19,950 nt of DNA from the NCBI GenBank assembly GCA_964393835.1, contig CAYMUN010000014.1, positions 1-19,950 on the forward strand, given 5' to 3'. The number at the start of each line of letters is the position of its first letter. Position 1 is the stretch's first letter. Position numbers and translations under genes: made by a program. Under the pieces are notes generated by a model that made no database searches, was not told where the DNA came from, and saw only the letters and a list, made by a program, of their open reading frames with translations. Of the stretch, positions 6,794-13,129 are shown one piece after another. Source of the stretch: CAYMUN01 sp964393835 (GTDB lineage: Bacteria; Patescibacteriota; Saccharimonadia; Saccharimonadales; UBA4665).

Positions 6794-6822
6794 ATGATAG
6801 GCCAAAAATACGGTGTTGTCAT
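6794..6822 (-). promoter_or_regulatory. Promoter of tRNA-Trp
   Basis: On the minus strand ATGACA (6822-6817, 5 of 6) and TATCAT (6799-6794, 5 of 6) are separated by exactly 17 nt. The predicted start lies about 10 nt before the mature 5' end of the tRNA. Confidence 0.65.
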
Positions 6823-6854
6823 CTTATTTCTTGCTTTTCAAAGGAGATAAAATC

Positions 6855-6864
6855 TGCTATACAT
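6855..6864 (+). promoter_or_regulatory. Candidate extended -10 promoter of the kinase gene
   Basis: TGc-TATACAT (6855-6864) lies 11 nt before ATG 6875, giving a very short leader if used. An AAGGAG sequence at 6841-6846 is too far upstream to serve as the ribosome binding site. Confidence 0.3.
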
Positions 6865-6874
6865 AAGTACACGT

Positions 6875-7537
6875 ATGGCGAAGATCTACCCCACCAAGCC
6901 TTTTTTGCTGTTATTTTACGGCTACCCGGGAGCCGGTAAGACCTATTTTGCCCGCCAATTTACCGAAAACGTTCAAGCGGCTCATTTACAGTCTGACAAG
7001 ATACGCGGCGAGCTGTTTGAGCAGCCTCGCTACGACAAGCAAGAAAACGACATCGTAACGCAGCTGATGGACTACATGACCGAAGAATTCCTGGCAGCAG
7101 GCCTAAGCGTGGCCTATGATGTCAATGCCCTGCGGACTAAGCAGCGCCGTGTGCTCTACGACCTGGCTTTTAAGTATCATGCGCAGCCCCTGCTGGTGTG
7201 GTTCCAGATGGATCAGGATACCGCCTTTAGCCGTAATGTTAAACGGGATCGTCGCCGGGCTGATGATAAATATGCCGCTGCCTGGGATCGGACGACGTAC
7301 GAAGACATCTTGGCTCACATGCAAAACCCGCAAGTTAACGAAGGCTATGTCGTGGTCAGCGGAAAACACCTGTTTAACATGCAGCAAAGCGCGGTAATCG
7401 GTAAGTTGCGCCAAACCGGCGTGTTGGGGGATGACGAGAGTGCCTCCCGTGTTATTAAGCCGGGCATGGTCAATCTCATCCCTAAAAGCCAGGGCGGCCG
7501 CGTCGACATGACCCGCCGTAATATCTCCATCCGTTAG
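6875..7537 (+). CDS. P-loop kinase of the AAA_33/polynucleotide-kinase-like type
   Basis: This 220-residue protein has a Walker A motif GYPGAGKT (16-23), then SDKIRGELF (36-44) and a YDVNALRTKQRR stretch (about 81-92), the pattern of small 'predicted kinases' related to T4 polynucleotide kinase and zeta toxins, which phosphorylate a small molecule or nucleic acid end. Basic lid residues follow (NVKRDRRRADD, about 116-126). The last 50 residues are basic and less conserved. The substrate cannot be named. No antitoxin-like partner is next to it, which argues against a zeta toxin. It is followed after 2 nt by the metallopeptidase gene, so the two are probably co-transcribed. Confidence 0.75.
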   Translation: MAKIYPTKPFLLLFYGYPGAGKTYFARQFTENVQAAHLQSDKIRGELFEQPRYDKQENDIVTQLMDYMTEEFLAAGLSVAYDVNALRTKQRRVLYDLAFKYHAQPLLVWFQMDQDTAFSRNVKRDRRRADDKYAAAWDRTTYEDILAHMQNPQVNEGYVVVSGKHLFNMQQSAVIGKLRQTGVLGDDESASRVIKPGMVNLIPKSQGGRVDMTRRNISIR

Positions 7538-7539
7538 CC

Positions 7540-8247
7540 GTGCCCAGCAAACAATTCCTGCTGGAAGATGATTTGCCGATTACTATTTATAAACGCAAGT
7601 CCAACCGCAGCCTGCGGCTTAGTTTAAGCCCGACCGGGGAAGTCCGGGTGACTATTCCAGCTTGGGCGCCGTACAGCGTCGGCTTAAATTTTGCTAAGTC
7701 ACGGCAGGCCTGGATCATATCGCAGCGGCAACCCCTGCGCCTGCTCAGTGGCGGCCAGGCCATTGGTAAAGCCCATCACTTGCACTTTAAAACCGGGCCT
7801 ACTGTAGTCAAAGTCAGCAGCCGGGTAAGTACCGGAGAGGTGACAGTCACCTATCCGCAGAGCTTAGACATCATCAGTCCGGCAGTTCAAAAGACAGCCC
7901 AGGCGGCCTGTGTGCGCGCCTTGCGGATCCAAGCCGAGCAATTATTGCCACAGCGGCTGGCTAGCTTGGCAACTGCCCATGACTTTAGCTATCAAAGTGT
8001 CAGCGTGAAACGCCTCAAGAGTCGTTGGGGCAGCTGTGATCACCAGCAAAACATCGTGCTCAACCTGTACCTAATGCAGTTGCCTTGGGAATACATTGAT
8101 TACGTCTTGTTGCACGAATTAACTCATACCCAGGTTTTACGGCATGGGCCGGACTTTTGGCAGGCTATGGAGCAAGTAGCACCGCAAGCTAAGCGGCTCC
8201 GCAAAGCCCTGCACGACTATCAACCAGTCTTGGATAGCGCCCCTTAG
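7540..8247 (+). CDS. YgjP-like zinc metallopeptidase (M48-like/DUF45)
   Basis: This 235-residue protein has the zinc site HELTH (192-196) with a third ligand at H202 in VLRHGPDFW and the family motif SRWGSCD (161-167) just upstream. These mark the YgjP/DUF45 group. N-terminal strands (RKSNRSLRLSLSPTGEVRV) are also typical. There are no membrane segments, so it should be cytoplasmic. The natural substrate of this family is poorly known. It starts with GTG at 7540, 2 nt after the stop of the kinase gene, with no clear Shine-Dalgarno, so translation may depend on coupling. A compact palindrome (GCCCCttaGGGGC, 8239-8251) covers its stop codon but lacks a T run. Confidence 0.9.
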   Translation: MPSKQFLLEDDLPITIYKRKSNRSLRLSLSPTGEVRVTIPAWAPYSVGLNFAKSRQAWIISQRQPLRLLSGGQAIGKAHHLHFKTGPTVVKVSSRVSTGEVTVTYPQSLDIISPAVQKTAQAACVRALRIQAEQLLPQRLASLATAHDFSYQSVSVKRLKSRWGSCDHQQNIVLNLYLMQLPWEYIDYVLLHELTHTQVLRHGPDFWQAMEQVAPQAKRLRKALHDYQPVLDSAP

Positions 8248-8255
8248 GGGCAGTG

Positions 8256-8264
8256 TGGCATAAT
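8256..8264 (+). promoter_or_regulatory. Extended -10 promoter of the histidine kinase (leaderless type)
   Basis: TGg-CATAAT (8256-8264) ends 6 nt before ATG 8271, so transcription should start at or beside the start codon. It lies just 9 nt after the stop of the upstream gene. Confidence 0.45.
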
Positions 8265-8270
8265 GGGGCC

Positions 8271-9371
8271 ATGCCGCTTAAGCCTACAAAAAAAAGCCAC
8301 AGTGAGCAGCTTGAGCATCAGCGCTTAACCAGTCTGGTTAACAGCATGGCCGACGCCGTCATCGCGGTTGATGACCAAGTAAAAGTCGTGCTCTACAATG
8401 CCGCCGCGCTTAATATTTTTGATGTGAATACCATCAAAGCTGGCAGCCACCTGGAGAGCTTGTTTAAACCGATCAATCAGGATAATCAGCCGCAGCCGGT
8501 CGCTGAGCTTGTCAAAAGCGCTACTGTGCCGACGACTAGCCGTAATCTACGGCTGATTTACGCTGATGGCAGTGCTATCAACTTGTATCTCAGTATCGCG
8601 CCGGTACATCTGGGTTACGGCAAGCAAGGACTGCATGGCTACGTGCTGTTGCTGCGTGACATTACCCGAGAAAAATCATTGGAGGAAGAGCGTGATGAAT
8701 TCATCAGCGTCGTCAGCCACGAGCTCCGGACACCGATTGCCATTGCCGAGGGAAATATTGGCAACGCTCAGTACATCGTCCAAAAAACCGGCGACATTAA
8801 AGCTATCAGCCAAGCCCTCGACGCCGCCCATAACCAGGTGTTATTCCTGTCAGATATGATTAATGATCTGTCGACCCTGAGCCGTGCCGAACGCGGGACT
8901 TTGCAGGTGGAGGTAGAGGCGATTAACGTTCATGATTTGGTAGTCGAGCTGGCGGCTAACTACAAGCCCCAAGCCGAAGCCAAAGGCCTGGCCCTCAAAA
9001 GCGACATCGATCCCCATCTCGAACTACTGCATTCCAGTAAATTGTACGTACGCGAGATTTTGCAAAACTTTATCACCAACGCTATTAAGTACACCGCCAA
9101 AGGACACGTCAATATCAAGGTCATAGCCGAGCCTAAGGGCGTGCGGTTTGCGGTCGAGGATAGCGGCATTGGTATCAGCAAGGGCGACCAAGAGCGGGTA
9201 TACGATAAATTCTTCCGCTCCGAGGATTATCGTACGCGCCAAGCGACCGGCACCGGCCTGGGATTGTATGTCACCATGAAGTTAGCCCGGCTGGTGCATG
9301 CCGAAATGAGCCTGGACAGCGAGCTCAACAAGGGGTCGACATTCACTATTTTTGTCCCAAATCTGCAGTGA
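8271..9371 (+). CDS. Soluble PAS-domain sensor histidine kinase
   Basis: This protein of 366 residues has a PAS fold (about 18-132: VNSMADAVIAVDDQVKVVLYN up to GYVLLLRDITREK), a HisKA domain with the phospho-acceptor in SHELRTP (H150), and a HATPase domain with the N box NFITNAIKYT (N270), G1 box EDSGIGIS (296-303) and G2 box GTGLGLY (327-333). All catalytic elements are intact. It has no transmembrane segment, so it senses a cytoplasmic or membrane-surface signal through the PAS domain. No response regulator gene is nearby. ATG 8271 is preferred to an in-frame GTG at 8253 because the GTG lies inside the promoter box. Its 3' end overlaps the convergent GT2 gene by 26 nt. Confidence 0.92.
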   Translation: MPLKPTKKSHSEQLEHQRLTSLVNSMADAVIAVDDQVKVVLYNAAALNIFDVNTIKAGSHLESLFKPINQDNQPQPVAELVKSATVPTTSRNLRLIYADGSAINLYLSIAPVHLGYGKQGLHGYVLLLRDITREKSLEEERDEFISVVSHELRTPIAIAEGNIGNAQYIVQKTGDIKAISQALDAAHNQVLFLSDMINDLSTLSRAERGTLQVEVEAINVHDLVVELAANYKPQAEAKGLALKSDIDPHLELLHSSKLYVREILQNFITNAIKYTAKGHVNIKVIAEPKGVRFAVEDSGIGISKGDQERVYDKFFRSEDYRTRQATGTGLGLYVTMKLARLVHAEMSLDSELNKGSTFTIFVPNLQ

Positions 9372-10863
9372 ACTGTTTGGGCGGAATCACCCGCATCACC
9401 GGCACGCAGACGTTTCGGCCTTTCCAGAGCACTTCATTGAACTCGTACTGCCACAGCGAGTAATTAAGCAGCCCGATATCGTATAACGCGGCGATAGGTA
9501 GTAAAAAGTAACCCGGCAGCAAGAATCGCCTATACGTAAGATTGATGATCTTGCCCTGCAAAAGACAGGTTAACAGCAGGCTCAGGCCTGTCAACACGGC
9601 TAATGGCCAAACGCCGGTAGCAATTGCCGCGACGAGCATGATTGCAGGCCATACTAAGAGAGCTAGCTCGGCTAAAGCTACCTGGGCGACGAGTTCGGGT
9701 CGACGATGCAGCTGGAGGTATCGGGTGCGGATAGCCGTAGCACGCTGCTCTGCCAATTGTTTTTGACAGCTAATTCCCGTAGCTACATCGGACTGCAAAA
9801 AGCTGTAACCGTCCTGTGTGAGAGCTGTTACGCGGGCCAAATAACTCTCGGGGACGCCCTTATGGCTGACAGCTTTAAAGCCGCCGGCGGCCTGCAGGGC
9901 ATCTCGGCTAATGATCCAGCAAGTGCTCAGCACCGGCGGCCGTCGGAGCAAACGACGAGGCAGCGCCAACTCCCAGGCGTAACGATTAGGTTGCAAGACC
10001 AGGCTGAGCACGCCGCCGCCGGCCGGCAATCTATTGCGAGGCATAATGCTTATCATCGCCTTTTGCTTTTGCAGCATGGTTTTGACGAGTACGTTTAAAC
10101 TTTGCGGTTCAAATCGGACATCAACGCCGGCAAATAACAGCAATTCCCCATTGGCTTCCGCCGTTAGCTGGGCGTACGCATGATTTTTAGCGAGCCAGTG
10201 GGGCGGCGGCGGACTGCCGGCCACAAAGCGCACGCCGTCGTGCGCGAAGCCGCGAATGATTTCCGGCGTATGTCGATTTTGCGAGCAATCGTCTAACACC
10301 AGGATTTCCAGCTTTGGATAAGTACTGGCAACCAGGGACTGGAGGCAGGCCTCTAGATCCTCGGTTTCGTTGCGGGCTGGGATGGCGATGGTTAGCGGTG
10401 GTAGATCACGGTCTGGCACGGCATCGGTGAGGGCAGGAGGTCTAGTGGTGCGCAAATGACGAATCGTTGCGGCCAGGAGCGTTACGGCCGTCAGCAACTG
10501 TAAAATGGCTAATAAGTACCACCAGGCCAAGCTGCTAAAAGACTGGCCTAGCCAGACAGTGCTTACCAAAAGCAGCTGTAGGCCGCTGAGCCATAATGCC
10601 GTGCGTCTAGTGCCGTGGTAGAGATAGTCCACTTGGACTCGGTTCTCGACGACCCGGAGTAAGTTAATAATATGGTACAGATTAAGTACGACCAGCAGAA
10701 CTGTCCAGGTACTGAGTCGTGCTGCCAACAGCACGCCGCTGACGGCCGCAAAGATTAGCATCAACGAGCGCGCCCACAGCTTACGCCAGCGCCAGATCAT
10801 CGGCAACCAGAGCAGTAATTCAACCAGGCAAACTATCCCCAGGCCGCTAAGCTCAAGCATCAT
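9346..10863 (-). CDS. Membrane-bound GT2-family glycosyltransferase
   Basis: This 505-residue protein has N-terminal membrane segments (about 5-150), a GT-A domain beginning LTIAIPARNE (157-166) with LVLDDCSQ (about 195-202) and a likely metal-site aspartate in FAGVDVRF, then a CWII...GVPESYLA acceptor-side region, and two or three C-terminal helices (about 400-470) ending in a FNEVLWKGRN stretch. The layout resembles processive or lipid-linked GT2 enzymes such as carotenoid glycosyltransferases. The sugar and acceptor are unknown; a role in making a cell-surface glycolipid or glycan is inference. There is no Shine-Dalgarno; TGcTATAGT lies 7 nt before the ATG. The next codon is also ATG (10860). 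Confidence 0.88.
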   Translation of the reverse strand: MMLELSGLGIVCLVELLLWLPMIWRWRKLWARSLMLIFAAVSGVLLAARLSTWTVLLVVLNLYHIINLLRVVENRVQVDYLYHGTRRTALWLSGLQLLLVSTVWLGQSFSSLAWWYLLAILQLLTAVTLLAATIRHLRTTRPPALTDAVPDRDLPPLTIAIPARNETEDLEACLQSLVASTYPKLEILVLDDCSQNRHTPEIIRGFAHDGVRFVAGSPPPPHWLAKNHAYAQLTAEANGELLLFAGVDVRFEPQSLNVLVKTMLQKQKAMISIMPRNRLPAGGGVLSLVLQPNRYAWELALPRRLLRRPPVLSTCWIISRDALQAAGGFKAVSHKGVPESYLARVTALTQDGYSFLQSDVATGISCQKQLAEQRATAIRTRYLQLHRRPELVAQVALAELALLVWPAIMLVAAIATGVWPLAVLTGLSLLLTCLLQGKIINLTYRRFLLPGYFLLPIAALYDIGLLNYSLWQYEFNEVLWKGRNVCVPVMRVIPPKQFTADLGQK

Positions 10864-10870
10864 GAAGTTA

Positions 10871-10879
10871 ACTATAGCA
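10871..10879 (-). promoter_or_regulatory. Extended -10 promoter of GT2 gene (leaderless type)
   Basis: On the minus strand TGc-TATAGT (10879-10871) ends 7 nt before ATG 10863, fitting a leaderless transcript that diverges from the secE promoter at 10901. Confidence 0.5.
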
Positions 10880-10900
10880 AATGATTAGCCAAGGAGTTGG

Positions 10901-10929
10901 TTGACCGCTGGGCCGGCAGGTGCTACACT
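10901..10929 (+). promoter_or_regulatory. Promoter of the secE-nusG operon
   Basis: TTGACC (10901-10906, 5 of 6) and TACACT (10924-10929) are 17 nt apart, and a TG at 10921-10922 makes the -10 extended. The start should be near 10936, only about 5 nt before the terminator-like hairpin. Confidence 0.6.
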
Positions 10930-10940
10930 TGACAGCAGTC

Positions 10941-10964
10941 GCCTACAGAATCTGTAGGCTTTTT
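10941..10964 (+). terminator. Terminator/attenuator hairpin in the secE leader
   Basis: GCCTACAG (10941-10948) and CTGTAGGC (10952-10959) form a perfect 8-bp stem with a 3-nt loop, followed by TTTTT (10960-10964). It has all features of an intrinsic terminator, yet lies between the secE promoter and the secE start at 10994, with no plus-strand gene upstream to terminate. Confidence 0.65.
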
Positions 10965-10993
10965 AATTGGTAAAGCGCGGGAGCAGGCACAAC

Positions 10994-11413
10994 ATGGCCG
11001 ATAAACAATCGCCCAAAACGAAACGATTAGTCAAAAATCCAGAGACCTTCCGCGAGCGAGCCATCAAGGCCAGCCAGGAGGGCGACAAGCCAAATCGCAC
11101 TGCCCGACTCAAGGGCATCGGCGGCAAAATCGCGCGCCCGGTTATCCGGCCGGTTGCGACCACTGCCCGCACGGCCGGTCGCGTAAAGCCCTTGCGACCA
11201 CTAGTAAAGTTGCTCCGTTTGATCGGAAAGATTCTGCTTCCCACCTATTTTCGCCAGAGCTGGCACGAATTACGCCAGGTAACTTGGCCCAATTGGAGCG
11301 AAAGTCGCCAGCTCACGTTTGCCGTTTTGGTTTTTGCCGTGGTTTTTGGCGCCACTGTCGCCGTGATCGATTTTGGTCTGGATCGCCTCTTTAGAGACAT
11401 ATTATTAAAGTAA
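10994..11413 (+). CDS. secE: Preprotein translocase subunit SecE with long basic N-terminus
   Basis: This 139-residue protein is the SecE subunit of the SecYEG channel in the cytoplasmic membrane. The conserved part is at the C-terminus: an amphipathic helix YFRQSWHELRQVTWPNW (about 84-100) followed by one membrane span (about 106-128). Most SecE proteins with a single span are 60-70 residues; here about 80 basic residues (rich in K, R, P, T) come before it. ATG 10994 is chosen: a GGGAGC at 10979-10984 is a plausible ribosome binding site, and the upstream in-frame start at 10967 is next to the terminator's T run. It is followed by nusG after 17 nt, the common bacterial order. Confidence 0.93.
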   Translation: MADKQSPKTKRLVKNPETFRERAIKASQEGDKPNRTARLKGIGGKIARPVIRPVATTARTAGRVKPLRPLVKLLRLIGKILLPTYFRQSWHELRQVTWPNWSESRQLTFAVLVFAVVFGATVAVIDFGLDRLFRDILLK

Positions 11414-11430
11414 AGGATAGAGAATTTGCC

Positions 11431-11982
11431 ATGATGAATACCAGTAAACGCTATGACACCACCAAGCAGTGGTATGCCATTCACACCTATAGTGGCTACG
11501 AAGAAAAAGTCGCCGAGAGCATTCGCCAACGCGCCGACAGCCTCGATATGAAAGACAAGATCTTTGAAGTCTTAGTGCCCAAAGAAAAAATGATCGAGAT
11601 CAAAAATGGCAAGCGCCGGGTAGTTGAAAAGCGGATTTTCCAGGGGTATGTACTCGTCCACATGAAACTCTCCGAAGACGCCTGGTACATCGTGCGCAAC
11701 ACGCCATCAGTCACCGGCTTTGTCGGCAGCGGCACCGACCCGACTCCTATCGAAACCGACGAAATCGAAAAGATCCAAAAACGTATGGGCCTCGAGCAGC
11801 CCAAGCACAAAATTGACTTCGCGATCGGCGAGGTGGTCAACATCATCGACGGCCCGTTCAAGGGCTTCGACGGTTCCATCAGTGAAATCGACCCGGCCAA
11901 AGGCAAGCTCAAAGTCCTGGTCAATATGTTTGGCCGCGAAACTCCCGTCGAACTCGACGGCCTCCAAGTCAAACGCGTCTAA
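11431..11982 (+). CDS. nusG: Transcription elongation/antitermination factor NusG
   Basis: This 183-residue protein has an NGN domain (about 12-115) with the diagnostic WYAIHTYSGYEEKV near the start, VPKEKMIEI and FQGYVLVHMKL, and TPSVTGFVGSG, which binds RNA polymerase, then a KOW domain (about 128-183) with GEVVNIIDGPFKGFDGSI. Length and order are standard for bacterial NusG. Two ATG codons (11431 and 11434) follow one another; AGGATAG (11414-11420) serves as the ribosome binding site. It is co-transcribed with secE and followed after 2 nt by a small unrecognised gene. Confidence 0.97.
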   Translation: MMNTSKRYDTTKQWYAIHTYSGYEEKVAESIRQRADSLDMKDKIFEVLVPKEKMIEIKNGKRRVVEKRIFQGYVLVHMKLSEDAWYIVRNTPSVTGFVGSGTDPTPIETDEIEKIQKRMGLEQPKHKIDFAIGEVVNIIDGPFKGFDGSISEIDPAKGKLKVLVNMFGRETPVELDGLQVKRV

Positions 11983-11984
11983 GC

Positions 11985-12266
11985 ATGAACAAGAGAAAAA
12001 TTACAAACCCGGATGAAGTAGAAGCTCATCGGCATACACTCCAAGATCATGTTCACCAAGGAGTGTCCTTGCCCCTAGATACATATATGCATTATGCTAT
12101 ATACCCTGATGCCCTAGTATATGAGCTAAGCTTTGGGATCGGCAGTATTGCGGTCGCTGGATTACAGGATAAGGGCATCAAGGAGAGATATGACAGTCTC
12201 GTCGAGTTTGCGATTGAAATCCAGGAGTTTGACAGGGCATCTAACCCCACACGCCACCATAGATGA
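11985..12266 (+). CDS. Unrecognised 93-residue protein between nusG and rplK
   Basis: No family was recognised. The protein is soluble, rich in acidic residues and histidine (MNKRKITNPDEVEAHRHTL; VHQGVSLPLDTYMHYAIYP), with a hydrophobic centre (LSFGIGSIAVAGL) and a likely C-terminal helix (KERYDSLVEFAIEIQEF). It starts 2 nt after nusG with no visible Shine-Dalgarno other than sequences within nusG, so it is probably translated by coupling. Its base composition is a little more A+T rich than the flanking ribosomal genes. nusG and rplK are normally adjacent, so this is an accessory insertion. It is followed by an A+T-rich promoter region for rplK. Confidence 0.65.
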   Translation: MNKRKITNPDEVEAHRHTLQDHVHQGVSLPLDTYMHYAIYPDALVYELSFGIGSIAVAGLQDKGIKERYDSLVEFAIEIQEFDRASNPTRHHR

Positions 12267-12321
12267 GGATAGGAAAAGGTCAAGCAACGGTTTATAAAAT
12301 AGTAGAGTACATAAATTTATA

Positions 12322-12330
12322 TGATATAAT
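12322..12330 (+). promoter_or_regulatory. Extended -10 promoter of rplK
   Basis: TGa-TATAAT (12322-12330) is a perfect extended -10 box in an A+T-rich stretch. No clear -35 is seen. The start would be near 12337, giving rplK an 84-nt leader separate from the secE-nusG transcript. Confidence 0.55.
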
Positions 12331-12387
12331 GATATTAGTTACGCACTTCTGTCTTAATGCTTCAATATTATTTAAGAAAGGGAAGGA

Positions 12388-12410
12388 GAGGCTTGAGCCT
12401 AGCTCGCCTC
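12388..12410 (+). promoter_or_regulatory. rplK leader hairpin, candidate L1 control site
   Basis: GAGGC (12388-12392) pairs with GCCTC (12406-12410), and GAGC (12395-12398) with GCTC (12402-12405); the two stems are separated by a one-sided TT bulge. It ends 10 nt before the start codon. In many bacteria L1 represses its own L11-L1 mRNA by binding such a two-helix leader element; that role here is inference. Confidence 0.4.
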
Positions 12411-12420
12411 GAAAATCACT

Positions 12421-12849
12421 ATGGCAAAAGCAGTTAAAGCTAATTTAAAGATGAAAATCATGGGCGGCCAGGCTTCGGCGGCTCCCCCTGTCGGCAGCAC
12501 ACTCGGCCAGTATGGCGTTAATATGATGGATTTCATCCAGCCGTTTAATGACGCTACCAGCGACATGCGCGGCCAGATGGTCACGGCGCATATCACTATT
12601 TTTGATGATCGCTCTTTGGCGTTTCGGGTGGTCGGCTCGCCAACTGACGACCGTATCCGGGCTGAGTTGGGTATCAAAAAAGGTTCCGGCAAGCCTAACA
12701 GCGAAAAGCTTCCGCAAAAGCTTACGCAGGCCCAGTTGACCAAGATCGCTACTGAAAAAGCCCACGACATGAACGCCGAAGACATCGAAGCCGTCAAAAA
12801 GATGGTCGCCGGTACTGCTCGCAGCATGGGCGTCGAGGTTGAGGGTTAA
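12421..12849 (+). CDS. rplK: Large ribosomal subunit protein uL11
   Basis: This 142-residue protein of normal length binds 23S rRNA at the GTPase-associated centre. The start MAKAVKANLKMKIMGGQASA with PPVGSTLGQYGVNMMDF (about 21-37) is the proline-rich N-terminal domain, here with the expected PPVG. The C-terminal RNA-binding domain contains GIKKGSGKPN and KIATEKAHDMNAEDIEAVKKMVAGTARSMGV, which matches the family end. It has its own promoter and hairpin leader. AAGGAG at 12384-12388 lies too far from the start to be an ideal ribosome binding site and falls at the foot of the hairpin. Confidence 0.97.
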   Translation: MAKAVKANLKMKIMGGQASAAPPVGSTLGQYGVNMMDFIQPFNDATSDMRGQMVTAHITIFDDRSLAFRVVGSPTDDRIRAELGIKKGSGKPNSEKLPQKLTQAQLTKIATEKAHDMNAEDIEAVKKMVAGTARSMGVEVEG

Positions 12850-12850
12850 G

Positions 12851-13069
12851 ATGGAAACATCCCAAGCTACCTATCCTGAGGGAAGATTGCTGAGACGGGT
12901 CACCGCCGTTGGCTTAGGCATAGTGGCAGTGGGCTTAGTTGTTGCCGGGGGTATTGAAAGTTTTACTCCACCATATGATGGATCAACCCTCTTTGCCGGT
13001 GGTGTGGTGGCAACTGTTGCAGCGGTTGCAGCCAGTAAAGGCATGTTGGAATTTAATAGGCGCGACTGA
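12851..13069 (+). CDS. Unrecognised 72-residue protein with two membrane segments, between rplK and rplA
   Basis: The protein starts METSQATYPEGRLLRR and has two hydrophobic segments: residues about 16-37 (VTAVGLGIVAVGLVVAGGI) and 48-64 (LFAGGVVATVAAVAAS), joined by a short polar loop (FTPPYDGS), and ends in a charged tail (EFNRRD). It should be a small hairpin-shaped inner membrane protein. ATG 12851 lies 1 nt after the rplK stop, with GAGGG inside the end of rplK as the likely ribosome binding site; an in-frame upstream start at 12839 overlaps rplK and is less likely. No family was recognised. rplK and rplA are usually adjacent, so this is an unusual insertion. Confidence 0.65.
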   Translation: METSQATYPEGRLLRRVTAVGLGIVAVGLVVAGGIESFTPPYDGSTLFAGGVVATVAAVAASKGMLEFNRRD

Positions 13070-13084
13070 TTAAGTAATTAATTT

Positions 13085-13114
13085 GTGGGAGAGCGTGAAG
13101 CTCGCTAGCACCAC
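13085..13114 (+). promoter_or_regulatory. rplA leader hairpin, candidate second L1 control site
   Basis: GTGG (13085-13088) pairs with CCAC (13111-13114) and GAGC (13091-13094) with GCTC (13100-13103), leaving an asymmetric internal loop (2 nt against 7 nt). Two helices around an asymmetric loop is the known form of L1 mRNA sites. The primary sequence resembles the rplK leader (both read GGAGAGnnnTGA...AGCTCGC...CGAAA). Confidence 0.4.
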
Positions 13115-13129
13115 GAAAGGATGATAGGC

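Noticed and set aside
6875..7537. Zeta-type toxin of a toxin-antitoxin pair
   Set aside because: The P-loop kinase pattern is compatible, but no small antitoxin gene is adjacent and the downstream partner is a metallopeptidase.
8239..8251. GCCCCttaGGGGC palindrome as a terminator
   Set aside because: No T run follows, the stem is only 5 bp, and it covers a stop codon directly next to the histidine kinase promoter.
12263..12448. 61-codon plus-strand ORF
   Set aside because: It covers the rplK promoter and leader hairpin and overlaps the start of rplK in another frame.
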